Origin: Thiobacillus sp.
GTDB lineage: Bacteria; Pseudomonadota; Gammaproteobacteria; Burkholderiales; Thiobacillaceae
NCBI GenBank assembly: GCA_016124745.1
Contig: WGNC01000023.1
Span: forward strand, 1-48,634
Direction of reading: 5' to 3'
Length of the DNA: 48,634 nt
Positions 9,493 to 19,138 of this stretch are shown here, piece after piece; position 1 is the first letter of the stretch; every line of letters begins with the position of its first letter. A program made the position numbers and the translations under genes. The notes under the pieces are model-generated. The model ran no database searches, was not told the DNA's origin, and saw only the letters and a program-made list of their open reading frames with translations.

Positions 9493-10613
9493 CAGAACAG
9501 GCGCCCGCGAGGCATGCCGCTGTCCTTCTTCGCCGACAGATCGGCCACGATCACGGCATCGCCCGCCTTGAGGTCGCCGGAGGCGATCTCGGTCATCGCC
9601 TTGTCGCTGATGCCGGTCCTGACCGCGACGCGCACCGGCTTGCCGTCGGCCAGCATGTATACCGCCGACCCCCTGGCCTTGGGGGTTTCCGTCGCGGACC
9701 CGGTTGTCTGCGGCCGGAACCGCAATGCCACCGTCGGCACCCGCAGCACGTTGCTGCGGGTTTCCACCTGCACCCTCAGGTTGGCAGTCATGCCCGGCAG
9801 CAGGACAAGATCGGGATTGGCGACATCGACGACCACATTGTAGGTGACGACGTTCTGCTCGGTTTTGGCGTTCAGCCGCACCTGCCGCACTTCGCCGCTG
9901 TATTCGGTGTCGGGGAAGGCGTCGACCCGGAACTTGACTGGCTGCCCGACCTTGATCTGCCCGATGTCGGCTTCCGACACGTTGGAATCGATCTGCATGC
10001 GCGTCAGGTCCTTGCCGATCTGGAACAGCGTCGGGGTCTGGAAACTCGCCGCCACGGTCTGGCCGACGTCGACCTGACGATTGACCACGGTGCCGTCGAC
10101 AGGCGAACGTATTACCGACAGGCCGAAATTGGTCTGGTCGCGCGTCACCTGCGCGCGTGCCTGCTGCACCTGCGCCGCGGCCTGCGCACGGGCCGCCAGC
10201 GCCTGATCGAGCTCCTGACGCGAGACGAACTCCTGCTTGAACAGCGTCTGCATGCGCGCTGCGTTGGCCTCGGCCAGCTCCAGCTGCGCCTGCGCACTCG
10301 CAAGGTTGGCGGTGCTTTGCGCCAGCGCCGCCTGGAACAGCGCCGGATCGAGCTCTGCCAGCACCTGCCCGGCCTTCACCTGCTGGTTGTAGTCGGCATG
10401 GATGCGCCTCACCGTGCCCGAAACCTGGGTGCCGACATTGACCAGGGTGACCGGGTTGAGCGTGCCGTTGGCCGACACCTCGGCGCTGATGTCGCCCCGG
10501 TCGACCGCTTCGGTCCGGTACTGGGGTAGCGCTGGCTTGTCCCTGCCGCCCCACCACCAGCCGGCCAGTACCGCCGCGATGACCAGCACGACGACCATTC
10601 CCGTTTTTTTCAT
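9492..10613 (-). CDS. Periplasmic adaptor (MacA/HlyD family)
   Basis: Adaptor that links the inner-membrane pump to the outer-membrane channel. It has 373 residues: one N-terminal membrane anchor (about 5-24), a biotinyl-lipoyl-like half (VNGTL.. region near 50), a coiled-coil hairpin rich in Ala and Gln (about 85-165), the second lipoyl half (SPVDGTVVNRQVDVGQTV) and beta-barrel and membrane-proximal domains. The ATGA overlap with the TolC-like gene and the TGATG overlap with the ATPase gene show tight translational coupling of the efflux operon. Confidence 0.94.
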   Translation of the reverse strand: MKKTGMVVVLVIAAVLAGWWWGGRDKPALPQYRTEAVDRGDISAEVSANGTLNPVTLVNVGTQVSGTVRRIHADYNQQVKAGQVLAELDPALFQAALAQSTANLASAQAQLELAEANAARMQTLFKQEFVSRQELDQALAARAQAAAQVQQARAQVTRDQTNFGLSVIRSPVDGTVVNRQVDVGQTVAASFQTPTLFQIGKDLTRMQIDSNVSEADIGQIKVGQPVKFRVDAFPDTEYSGEVRQVRLNAKTEQNVVTYNVVVDVANPDLVLLPGMTANLRVQVETRSNVLRVPTVALRFRPQTTGSATETPKARGSAVYMLADGKPVRVAVRTGISDKAMTEIASGDLKAGDAVIVADLSAKKDSGMPRGRLF

Positions 10614-11992
10614 TGCATGCCTTCCTGCCTGTCGGCTTCCAACCAGTCCCAGCTCAATTCGCCAATGGCCTGTGCCAGTTCGGCCCGCGCCACCCGCAGC
10701 CCCAGCCGCGTGAGCAATTGGGTATAGCGCGCCTGCGCCAGGCTGGCCTGCGCCGTCAGCACGTCGAGCAGAATGCCGAGTCCTGCCTGGTAGCGCCCGA
10801 GCGCCAGTTTTTCGGTGGCGGCAGCGCTCTCCACCAGATCGTTGCTGCGGCTGTCCGCCTCGGTTTCGCTCTTCAGCTTGTGATAGGCGCGCCAGACTTC
10901 GAGCGCCACCTGGTTCTGCACCCCGTCGCGCGCCACCGCCGCCAGCTCGGCCTGGGTTTGCGCGGCTGCGATCTGATAGGTGTTGCGGAACCCGGTGAAC
11001 AGCGGAATCGTCAGGTTGATGCCGACACTGGAGCTGGTGGTATCCAGAATATTGCTGTCCTGCCGCGCAGCGCTTGCAAAGGCCGACAGGCGCGGCTTGC
11101 CTGCGGCTTCGGCACGCCGCACGTCCGCTTCGCTGGCCTCCAGCCTGGCCTGTGCGGCCTGCAATTCGGGCCGACGGCTGCGCGCGGCCTCGATCAGGCT
11201 GTCGACCGCGATGGTCATGTCGGTCGTCTGGCTGAACGCGCGCTCGTCTTCGGCAACCGTGAAGCGGTTCTGGCTGGCATCGCCCATCAGCGCGGCCAGT
11301 TCGCCCTGCAGTCGCGCCGCCGTCCCTTCAGCGCGGATGCGTTCGATCTGGCGCTGGGTGTAGATGGTCTTGGCCTGCAGGCGGTCGGCCGGGATTCCGG
11401 AGCCTGCCGCCACCCGGGCGGCGGCAGCCTGCAGGGCGGAGAGCGCGGAGGCCTCGACCTCGCGCGCGGCGACCACCGCAGCCTGGGCCGTCAGCAAATT
11501 GAAATAGGCCGTAACCGTTTGCAGGTACAGGTCGCGCACACTCGCGTCCTGGCTGGCGCGCGCCGCCGCCAGCAGCGATTCGGCGGAATCGCGCTGGGCA
11601 TCCCGCCCGCCGAAGTCATAGAGCAGATATTGCGCGTCCAGGCCGACGCGCCATCCGGTGTAATCGTTCGGCAGCACGCTGTCGCCGTAGCGGGCCAGCG
11701 TGCCGCCCAGCGATACGTCGGGAAGATAGGTGCTGTAAGCCTGCCCGAGTTCGGCGGCACGCAGCCGCACGGTCAGCCAGACGCTGCGGGTGGCCGGGTT
11801 GGCGCACAGGGCGCGCTCCACTGCACGCGCCAGCGTGACCGTACCGCTGATCGGTGCGGCGTCGCACACCGCTGCCGGGCGCAGGTCCGCCAACGGCGAC
11901 GGCAACGTACGGTCGAACACCATGAAGGGATCCGCAGCCCAAGCCGCACTGCTGACCAGCACACCCAGCAGTAACAATATTCGCGTATTCAA
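10610..11992 (-). CDS. TolC-family outer-membrane efflux protein
   Basis: Outer-membrane channel of the tripartite exporter, about 460 residues with a signal peptide (LLLLGVLVSSAAWA) and two internally similar halves of long amphipathic helices rich in Ala, Gln and Leu, as in TolC. It is the first gene of the four-gene efflux operon. The start is uncertain: the frame opens with a TTG at 11992 that places the signal peptide correctly but has no clear ribosome binding site. It is divergent from mutM across about 160 bp. Confidence 0.9.
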   Translation of the reverse strand: MNTRILLLLGVLVSSAAWAADPFMVFDRTLPSPLADLRPAAVCDAAPISGTVTLARAVERALCANPATRSVWLTVRLRAAELGQAYSTYLPDVSLGGTLARYGDSVLPNDYTGWRVGLDAQYLLYDFGGRDAQRDSAESLLAAARASQDASVRDLYLQTVTAYFNLLTAQAAVVAAREVEASALSALQAAAARVAAGSGIPADRLQAKTIYTQRQIERIRAEGTAARLQGELAALMGDASQNRFTVAEDERAFSQTTDMTIAVDSLIEAARSRRPELQAAQARLEASEADVRRAEAAGKPRLSAFASAARQDSNILDTTSSSVGINLTIPLFTGFRNTYQIAAAQTQAELAAVARDGVQNQVALEVWRAYHKLKSETEADSRSNDLVESAAATEKLALGRYQAGLGILLDVLTAQASLAQARYTQLLTRLGLRVARAELAQAIGELSWDWLEADRQEGMQ

Positions 11993-12154
11993 AATCAGGG
12001 AGGGTTTCGGGAGTTAAAGCGCGTTATATAGAATCGCAGTGTATCGGTTCGGTTCCCGAACCTGCGACTCGTCATTCATCCGGCATGATAAAGCCTGCCG
12101 AACCCACGTCCCGCCCATCGCAACATCTGGCCCCCGCAACCAACCCACAACGCC

Positions 12155-12967
12155 ATGCCCGAATTGCCTGAAGTCGAAACCACCCGCCTGGGGCTGCTGC
12201 CGCGCCTGCAGGGTCGCACGCTCGTCCGCATTGAGGTCCGCAATCCGCATCTGCGCTGGCCAGTGCCGGACGATCTGGAGGCTCGCCTGGCCGGTCAGGC
12301 GCTCAGACAGATCGATCGGCGCGGAAAATATCTGCTGTTCGATTTCGGCCAAGCCACGCAGATCGTACATCTGGGCATGTCGGGCAGCCTGCGCTTCGCC
12401 GGGCCCGACGAGCCGGCTGCCCTGCACGACCATGTCGACTGGCTGTTCGATGACGGCACCACGCTGCGCCTGCGCGACCCGCGCCGCTTCGGTGCAGTGC
12501 TGTGGTCCGACGACGTGGCGCGTCACCCGCTGCTGGCGCATCTCGGGCCGGAACCGCTGACACCGGCATTCGATGCCAGCTATCTGCATGCGCAGTGCCA
12601 GCGTCGCCATGCCGCCATCAAGCAGGTCATCATGGATGCCCAGGTGGTGGTCGGCGTCGGCAACATCTATGCTTCCGAATCGCTGTTCCATGCCGGCATC
12701 CGCCCCGCCACCGCTGCGCGCCGCCTGAGCCGCCCGGCCTGTGCGCGGCTGGCCGCTGCAATCAAGCAGGTGCTGACGGCCGCCATTGCCGCAGGCGGCA
12801 GTTCGCTGCGCGATTACGTCCACAGCAGCGGAGAACTGGGCTACTTTCAACTGCAGACCCGCGTATACGACCGCGAGGGGCTGCCGTGCAAGGCCTGCGC
12901 CATACCGATCCGCCGCATCGTGCAGGGCCAGCGCGCGAGCTTCTACTGCCCGAACTGCCAGCGCTGA
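12155..12967 (+). CDS. mutM: Formamidopyrimidine-DNA glycosylase
   Basis: Base-excision repair glycosylase/lyase that removes 8-oxoguanine and ring-opened purines. The 270 residues begin MPELPEVET, supplying the catalytic Pro2 and Glu3 of the family; the conserved Lys lies in RRGKYLLF near residue 57. The C-terminus carries the zinc finger CKACAIPI...FYCPNCQR (C-X2-C-X16-C-X2-C). The central helix-two-turn-helix region includes VVGVGNIYASESLF. It is transcribed away from the efflux operon. Confidence 0.97.
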   Translation: MPELPEVETTRLGLLPRLQGRTLVRIEVRNPHLRWPVPDDLEARLAGQALRQIDRRGKYLLFDFGQATQIVHLGMSGSLRFAGPDEPAALHDHVDWLFDDGTTLRLRDPRRFGAVLWSDDVARHPLLAHLGPEPLTPAFDASYLHAQCQRRHAAIKQVIMDAQVVVGVGNIYASESLFHAGIRPATAARRLSRPACARLAAAIKQVLTAAIAAGGSSLRDYVHSSGELGYFQLQTRVYDREGLPCKACAIPIRRIVQGQRASFYCPNCQR

Positions 12968-13044
12968 CGCCGGTCTGGCGCAGCGGTCAAGTTATTGATT
13001 ACCATGTCGATATATAGCTATGCCTTATCCGGTGGATCGCCCCG

Positions 13045-15009
13045 ATGAACCCCACGACCCTGGTTGACGAATTCGAGCAGTACAGCGCCTGGCGCGACGC
13101 CGTGTTCGTGCGCGTCGAAGCCTTGCGCGACTGGCTCTCCCTGCAGGGCATCAGCGATGCCGAGTCCGAGATGCGGCTCAACCAGGTGCTGGGGCGGCTG
13201 CAGGGGGACACGCTGAACGTGGCTTTTGTCGCCGAGTTCTCGCGCGGCAAGTCTGAACTCATCAATGCGATTTTCTTCTCGGATTACCGGCAGCGCGTTT
13301 TGCCGTCGTCCGCCGGGCGCACCACCATGTGCCCCACCGAACTGTATTTCGAACCGATCAGGCGCCCGTCGCTGCGCCTGTTGCCGATCGACACCAAAAT
13401 CCGGCCGGGCAGCATTGCCGACTTCAAGCGCGATGCCGACGCCTGGACCGAATTTCCGCTGAATCTCGAATCGGCCGATGAAATGAGCACGACGCTGCTG
13501 CGGCTGGCCGACACCATGCAGGTCGACGCAGCCACGGCAGAAAGTTATGGGCTGATCAATCCCGATGACGAGGAAACGGCTCGCAGCCTGGCGCGCGACG
13601 GTTGCATCGCGATTCCGCGCTGGCGCCATGCGCTGATCAATTTTCCGCATCCCTTGCTGAAGCAGGGCCTCGTCATTCTCGATACGCCGGGCCTCAATGC
13701 CATCGGCACCGAGCCCGAACTGACCCTCAGCATGCTGCCCAGCGCCCATGCCGTGCTGTTCCTGCTGGCCGCCGACACCGGCGTCACCAAATCGGACATC
13801 GAGATCTGGCGTCACCACATCGCCCCGGTGCAGGGCGCCAGCCGCGCACGGCTGGTGGTGCTGAACAAGATCGACGGCCTGTGGGACGAGCTCAAGACGC
13901 CCGCCGAAATCGAGGCAGAAATCGTCAAGCAGACGGCAAGTTGCGCGGATCTGCTCGATCTGCCCGCCAGCCAGGTGTATCCGGTGTCGGCGCAGAAAGC
14001 CCTGGTCGCCAAGGTACGCAACAATGCCGACCTGCTGGTGAAAAGCCGGCTGCCCGATCTGGAAGCTGCACTTTCGCAGGAATTGATCCCCTGCAAGCAG
14101 GCGCTGGTCAGTGATTCCACCCAGGCGGAAGTCGAGGATGTGGTGATCAGAGCCACCGAGTTGCTGGAGACCCGGCTGTCCAACACCCAGGATCAGGTCG
14201 ATGAACTGCACGGCCTGCGCGGCAAAAACCGTGACGTGATCCAGCACATGATGGTCAAGGCCAATGAAGACAAGCAGCAGTTCGAGCGTGGCCTGCAGCA
14301 GTTCAATGCCTTGCGCAACGTGTTCGCCTCACACGTCGAATTGCTGCGCCAGCGGCTCGGCATGGAAGTCCTGCGCGAATTGGTCGGCAGCACCCGGCAG
14401 GCGATGGAGAAAAGCTATTTCAGCTCGGGTCTGCGCGAGGCGATGGGACGGTTCTTCCGCCAGGTGGATGGCAACCTGGCGACATCAGACGAGAACATCC
14501 AGGAAATCCGCGCCATGATGACGGCGATGTACCAGAAATTCAGTGATGAGCACGGTCTGGGTGCGGTCAATCCGCCGGAGCACAGCCTGCACAAATACCA
14601 GAAGGAAATGGCACGACTGGAACGCATTTTCGAGGAACGCTTCAACACGTTTTTCAAGATGCTGACCCAGGGCCAGCATCAGTTGACCGCCCGCTTCTTT
14701 GAAACCCTGGCGAGCAAGGTGGTACAGGTGTTCGAATACGCCAACAGTGAAACCGAGTCCTGGCTCAAGGCGATGATTTCACCGATGGAAACCCAGGTCC
14801 GCGAACACAAGATCCAGTTGAAGCGTCGCCTGGAAAGCGTCAGCCGCATTCACGCCGCAACCGAAACGCTGGATGAGCGGATCGCCGAGATCGAGGTGTC
14901 GATCGGGACGGTGCGCGACCAGCTGGATCAGCTGGCACGCATCAACGCACGCATTACCGAAGCCTTGGCTGATGATCTGAGCCGGACACGGCTGGCCAGA
15001 CGGGCCTGA
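13045..15009 (+). CDS. Dynamin-like GTPase
   Basis: A 654-residue bacterial dynamin-family protein. The GTPase domain has a P-loop at residues 63-70 (AEFSRGKS), G3 DTPG at 213-216 and G4 NKID at 274-277. The rest is mostly helical, with heptad-rich segments (about 365-440 and 590-645), as expected of the stalk that drives oligomerisation on membranes. The first P-loop Gly is Ala here; close bacterial relatives usually read GEFSxGKS. Bacterial dynamins act in membrane remodelling or stress tolerance, but the role here is unknown. It is a stand-alone gene 77 bp after mutM, convergent with the ferredoxin gene. Confidence 0.87.
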   Translation: MNPTTLVDEFEQYSAWRDAVFVRVEALRDWLSLQGISDAESEMRLNQVLGRLQGDTLNVAFVAEFSRGKSELINAIFFSDYRQRVLPSSAGRTTMCPTELYFEPIRRPSLRLLPIDTKIRPGSIADFKRDADAWTEFPLNLESADEMSTTLLRLADTMQVDAATAESYGLINPDDEETARSLARDGCIAIPRWRHALINFPHPLLKQGLVILDTPGLNAIGTEPELTLSMLPSAHAVLFLLAADTGVTKSDIEIWRHHIAPVQGASRARLVVLNKIDGLWDELKTPAEIEAEIVKQTASCADLLDLPASQVYPVSAQKALVAKVRNNADLLVKSRLPDLEAALSQELIPCKQALVSDSTQAEVEDVVIRATELLETRLSNTQDQVDELHGLRGKNRDVIQHMMVKANEDKQQFERGLQQFNALRNVFASHVELLRQRLGMEVLRELVGSTRQAMEKSYFSSGLREAMGRFFRQVDGNLATSDENIQEIRAMMTAMYQKFSDEHGLGAVNPPEHSLHKYQKEMARLERIFEERFNTFFKMLTQGQHQLTARFFETLASKVVQVFEYANSETESWLKAMISPMETQVREHKIQLKRRLESVSRIHAATETLDERIAEIEVSIGTVRDQLDQLARINARITEALADDLSRTRLARRA

Positions 15010-15019
15010 AGTCCGCGAC

Positions 15020-15775
<756 letters not shown>

Positions 15776-16351
15776 TTATTCCTTCACCAGGAGTGCAAAA
15801 TGCGAACGCCCCGCGCGTCCGCTGCGATGGATGATAAACCCGGGCGGTGCCTCTACCTCTCCCCCCTGCTCGACATAGGCGTAACCGCCCGATTTGAGGT
15901 GCGTGCCGAGCTCCCCCAGCACCGGGCCGGAAAGCCCGCTGTCAAAAGGCGGGTCGACAAAAACCAGATCAAATGTTCCCGCTTGGCTCGCCAGCCAGGA
16001 CACTGCATCGGCACGCACGATTTCGACCGCATCTGCACCGAGCAGGGAGCGGTTTTTTTCCAGCGCACTGACGGCCGCGGAATCCCGTTCGATCATGACG
16101 ACACGCCCGGCTCCGCGCGAGGCGGCCTCGAATCCGAGTGCGCCGCTGCCGGCAAACAGGTCGAGACATGACCAGTCCGGCAGATCCTGCCCCAGCCAGT
16201 TGAACACCGTCTCGCGCACGCGGTCGGGCGTGGGCCGCAAGCCTGTTTCATCAGGAAAATCCAGCAGGCGGCGGCGAAACTGGCCGCCGATGATACGCAC
16301 CCGATTGGCTGCACCATGCGCCCGCCGGGGTGCCGCGTGTTTAGCGTGCAC
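15776..16351 (-). CDS. rsmD: 16S rRNA (guanine966-N2)-methyltransferase
   Basis: Class I SAM-dependent methyltransferase that modifies G966 of 16S rRNA. The 191 residues contain RIIGGQFRRR near residue 20, RPTPDRVRETVFNWL near 40, the SAM-binding LDLFAGSGALGFEAASRGA near 65 and the catalytic DPPF near 131. Its start overlaps the end of the inactive M16 peptidase gene by 11 bp, so it is probably expressed from the same transcript. Confidence 0.96.
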   Translation of the reverse strand: MHAKHAAPRRAHGAANRVRIIGGQFRRRLLDFPDETGLRPTPDRVRETVFNWLGQDLPDWSCLDLFAGSGALGFEAASRGAGRVVMIERDSAAVSALEKNRSLLGADAVEIVRADAVSWLASQAGTFDLVFVDPPFDSGLSGPVLGELGTHLKSGGYAYVEQGGEVEAPPGFIIHRSGRAGRSHFALLVKE

Positions 16352-17663
16352 CGCCCGTTCCCACCACGATGGTCACCAGCTTGTCGGGGTCGATGCGGCG
16401 GGCGAACGCCAGCTTCACCGCAGCCACATCCACTGCCTCGACCCGCTCAACCCAGGTGTCCAGGTAATCCAGCGGCAACCGGTAAAAGCCGATCGCGGCA
16501 AGGTATTCGAGGATCTTCCTGTTGCTGTCGATGCGCAGCGGAAAGCCGCCCGTCAGGTTGGACTTGGCCTGGGTGAGTTCAGCCTCGCTGGGACCGTTGG
16601 CGATGAAATCCCGCAGCGTGGTGTTCGCCACCTTCAGGGCATCGTCGGTCTGTTCGAGCTTGGTCTGCAGGCCAAGCTGGAACGGACCCGGCTTCATCAA
16701 CGGCAGGAAATAACTGTAGGCACTGTAGGCATAACCCCGCTGGTCGCGCACTTCGCGCATCAGCCGCGAATCGAAGCCGCCGCCACCGAGCACATAGTTG
16801 CCGACATACAGCGGGAAGTAGTCGGAGGCATCGCGCGCCACGCCCACGGCACCGACCAGTACATGGCTCTGGGTCGAAGGATGGGCGATGCGCACGTCCG
16901 CTGCTGGCGCCTGCGCGGGCGTTGGCAGCGCAGGCACAACCGGCGCCTGCGACAAACCGGCCGTCAGTCGAACGGCTATGGCCTCGGCCTCGGCACGCGT
17001 GATGTCGCCCATCAGCGAAATGACGGCATTGGGCGCGCTGTAGTGCGTGCGATAGAACGCCTGGATTTCGCTTCGCGTCAATTGCGCAACCGTGGCGACC
17101 TCACCCGCTTCGTCATGCGCGTAGGGATGCGTTCCATACAGCGCGTTATAAAACGCTTTACCGGCGACATTGCCGGGATCGGCCTCGGCCTCGCGAATCG
17201 CGGCAATCAGCCGCAGCTTCTCGCGCTCCACCACTGCATCGGGAAAATCGGGCTGCTGCAACACCTTCGCAAAAATGCCGAGCGCCTTGTCTTTCTCGGG
17301 AGCCGACGACAGAGTGCGCAGCGTGGCGCCAGCACGATCGCGATCCAGACGCCCCGACAACTGGGCCCCCACATCGGCCAGGCCATGGGCAATGTCGATT
17401 TCTGACTGCCCACCCGCCCCCAGATCAAGCAGGGCATGGGTCAGCTGGGCAAGGCCCGCCCTGTCGGCCGGATCACGGGCGCTGCCCGCCGAGAAATCCA
17501 CGGCGATATCGAGTATCGGCAGTTCATGGCTTTCAACGAAATACACCTGCGCACCCTGCGGGGTTTGCCAGTACTGGATCGCAAGCGCCGCCTGCGCCGA
17601 GAACGGCAGGCCCAGCAGCGAAGCGACAAGAAGCGCCCGGATGACACCACGCTTAATTGACAT
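16341..17663 (-). CDS. M16 peptidase-like protein, probably catalytically inactive partner
   Basis: A 440-residue exported M16 (insulinase/processing peptidase) homologue with a signal peptide ending FSAQA. The zinc motif HxxEH is missing: the aligned place reads LTHALLDLGAG. The substrate-binding Arg-Tyr region of the C-terminal half is kept (RDQRGYAYSAYSYF). Pairs of active and inactive M16 chains form heterodimers in the MPP-like subfamily. The ATG at 17663, 11 bp inside the end of the active partner gene, puts the signal peptide at the N-terminus, so it was preferred over the first ATG of the frame. Confidence 0.92.
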   Translation of the reverse strand: MSIKRGVIRALLVASLLGLPFSAQAALAIQYWQTPQGAQVYFVESHELPILDIAVDFSAGSARDPADRAGLAQLTHALLDLGAGGQSEIDIAHGLADVGAQLSGRLDRDRAGATLRTLSSAPEKDKALGIFAKVLQQPDFPDAVVEREKLRLIAAIREAEADPGNVAGKAFYNALYGTHPYAHDEAGEVATVAQLTRSEIQAFYRTHYSAPNAVISLMGDITRAEAEAIAVRLTAGLSQAPVVPALPTPAQAPAADVRIAHPSTQSHVLVGAVGVARDASDYFPLYVGNYVLGGGGFDSRLMREVRDQRGYAYSAYSYFLPLMKPGPFQLGLQTKLEQTDDALKVANTTLRDFIANGPSEAELTQAKSNLTGGFPLRIDSNRKILEYLAAIGFYRLPLDYLDTWVERVEAVDVAAVKLAFARRIDPDKLVTIVVGTGGAR

Positions 17664-19011
17664 GACGCACCCCCGGCACGGCGGCACGGCCTGTCTGCGG
17701 ACTCAGGGCCTGCGGATCGAGCTCGGCCACGCTCAGTTGATCGTCCTTGAGCCACTGCTGCGCCACCGCTTGTACGTCCTTGGCGGTCACCGCACGCAAC
17801 TTGTCGACCCGGCGCGCCAAGGCCTCGGGCGGCAGTCCGGCCGTCACGTACTCGCCCAGCAGCATGGCCTGGTAAAACAGCGAATCGCGCTGGTAGACGT
17901 CGGCCGCGATCACCTGCGCCTTGACCCGCGCGAGTTCCGCCTCGCTGATCCCTTGATCCTGAATGCGCCGGATTTCCGCACGGACCGCTTGCTCCAGTTC
18001 GGCCACCGACTTGCCCTCCGCGGGCGTCGCATCGACCAGGAACATGCCCGGTCCCCGGGCAACCGCGTCATACCCGGCACTGGCGTTGACCGCGATCCGC
18101 TGCGTCTTGACCAGCGATTCCTGCAGCCGCGCCGAGTCGTTGCCGGAGAGCACCCCGGCCAGGATCTGCAATGCGTAGGGCGTGGTGTCCTTGTCCCAGT
18201 CCTTGAGCGTGGGGGCATGCCAGGCCATCACCAGATACGGCAATTGCGCCGGCGCCTTCACCACGATGCGCTTCTCGCCGACCTGCGCAGGCTCGTCCTG
18301 CGGCTTGCGCACCGGCAAGGCACGTGCCGGCAGCGCGCCGAAGTAACGTTTGGCCAGCGCGATGACTTCGTCGGCCTTGACGTCGCCTGCCACCACCAGG
18401 GTGGCATTATTGGGCGCGTACCAGCGCGCATACCAGTCGCGCGCGTCCTGGCCGGTCATGTTCTGCAGGTCGTCCATCCAGCCGATGATGGGGCGACGGT
18501 AGGGATGCGTCTGGTAGGCCGTCGCCATCAGGCGTTCATACACCACCGATTGCGGCTGGTCGTCGGTGCGCAGGCGGCGTTCCTCCATCACCACCTGGAC
18601 TTCCTTGTCGAACAGCTCATCGCTGATGACAAGATTGGCCATGCGATCGGCCTCCAACTGCATCGCCAGTTCCAGCCGGTCCTTCTGCATCTGCTGGAAA
18701 TATGCCGTGTGGTCGCGGCTGGTGAAGGCGTTCTCGCGCCCCCCCGCTGCGGCGATGCGTTTCGAGAACTCGCCCGGCGGCACGTTCTGCGTGCCCTTGA
18801 ACATCATGTGCTCGAGTACGTGCGCCACCCCGGTGGTGCCGTTGAATTCATCCATCGACCCGGCGCGGTACCACACCTGCGACACCATCACCGGCGCACG
18901 ATGATCCTCTTGCACGATCACCCGCATGCCGTTGTCCAGCGTGACATCCGTCACCGCCGCCTGAGCGCTGCCGACCATGAGCGCCAGCACGATTCCCCAC
19001 ATGCCTTGCAT
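17653..19011 (-). CDS. M16 zinc peptidase, active subunit
   Basis: A 452-residue periplasmic zinc peptidase. A signal peptide (ending VGSAQA) precedes LDNGMRVIVQEDHRAP, and the inverted zinc motif HVLEH sits in GVAHVLEHMMFKGT near residue 61, with a downstream Glu (ELAMQLEADRM) as third ligand. Start at the ATG at 19011, which has the ribosome binding site AGAGGTG; the longer open frame upstream overlaps ftsY antisense and is not coding. It probably works as a heterodimer with the following gene. The natural substrate is unknown. Confidence 0.93.
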   Translation of the reverse strand: MQGMWGIVLALMVGSAQAAVTDVTLDNGMRVIVQEDHRAPVMVSQVWYRAGSMDEFNGTTGVAHVLEHMMFKGTQNVPPGEFSKRIAAAGGRENAFTSRDHTAYFQQMQKDRLELAMQLEADRMANLVISDELFDKEVQVVMEERRLRTDDQPQSVVYERLMATAYQTHPYRRPIIGWMDDLQNMTGQDARDWYARWYAPNNATLVVAGDVKADEVIALAKRYFGALPARALPVRKPQDEPAQVGEKRIVVKAPAQLPYLVMAWHAPTLKDWDKDTTPYALQILAGVLSGNDSARLQESLVKTQRIAVNASAGYDAVARGPGMFLVDATPAEGKSVAELEQAVRAEIRRIQDQGISEAELARVKAQVIAADVYQRDSLFYQAMLLGEYVTAGLPPEALARRVDKLRAVTAKDVQAVAQQWLKDDQLSVAELDPQALSPQTGRAAVPGVRHVN

Positions 19012-19138
19012 GTTTTCACCTCTGCCTGAAGAAAAATCAAAAACTTCGAACCGGCACGGAAACGAGCCCGTAGGGTGTCGAATGCCTGAATGATAAGATA
19101 CAGCGTCCGTCAAACAGCTGTGCTGACCCCCTTTATCC

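Noticed and set aside
10613-11974. Open frame of 453 codons on the plus strand over the TolC-like gene
   Set aside because: Antisense shadow of the outer-membrane efflux gene, with no domain of its own.
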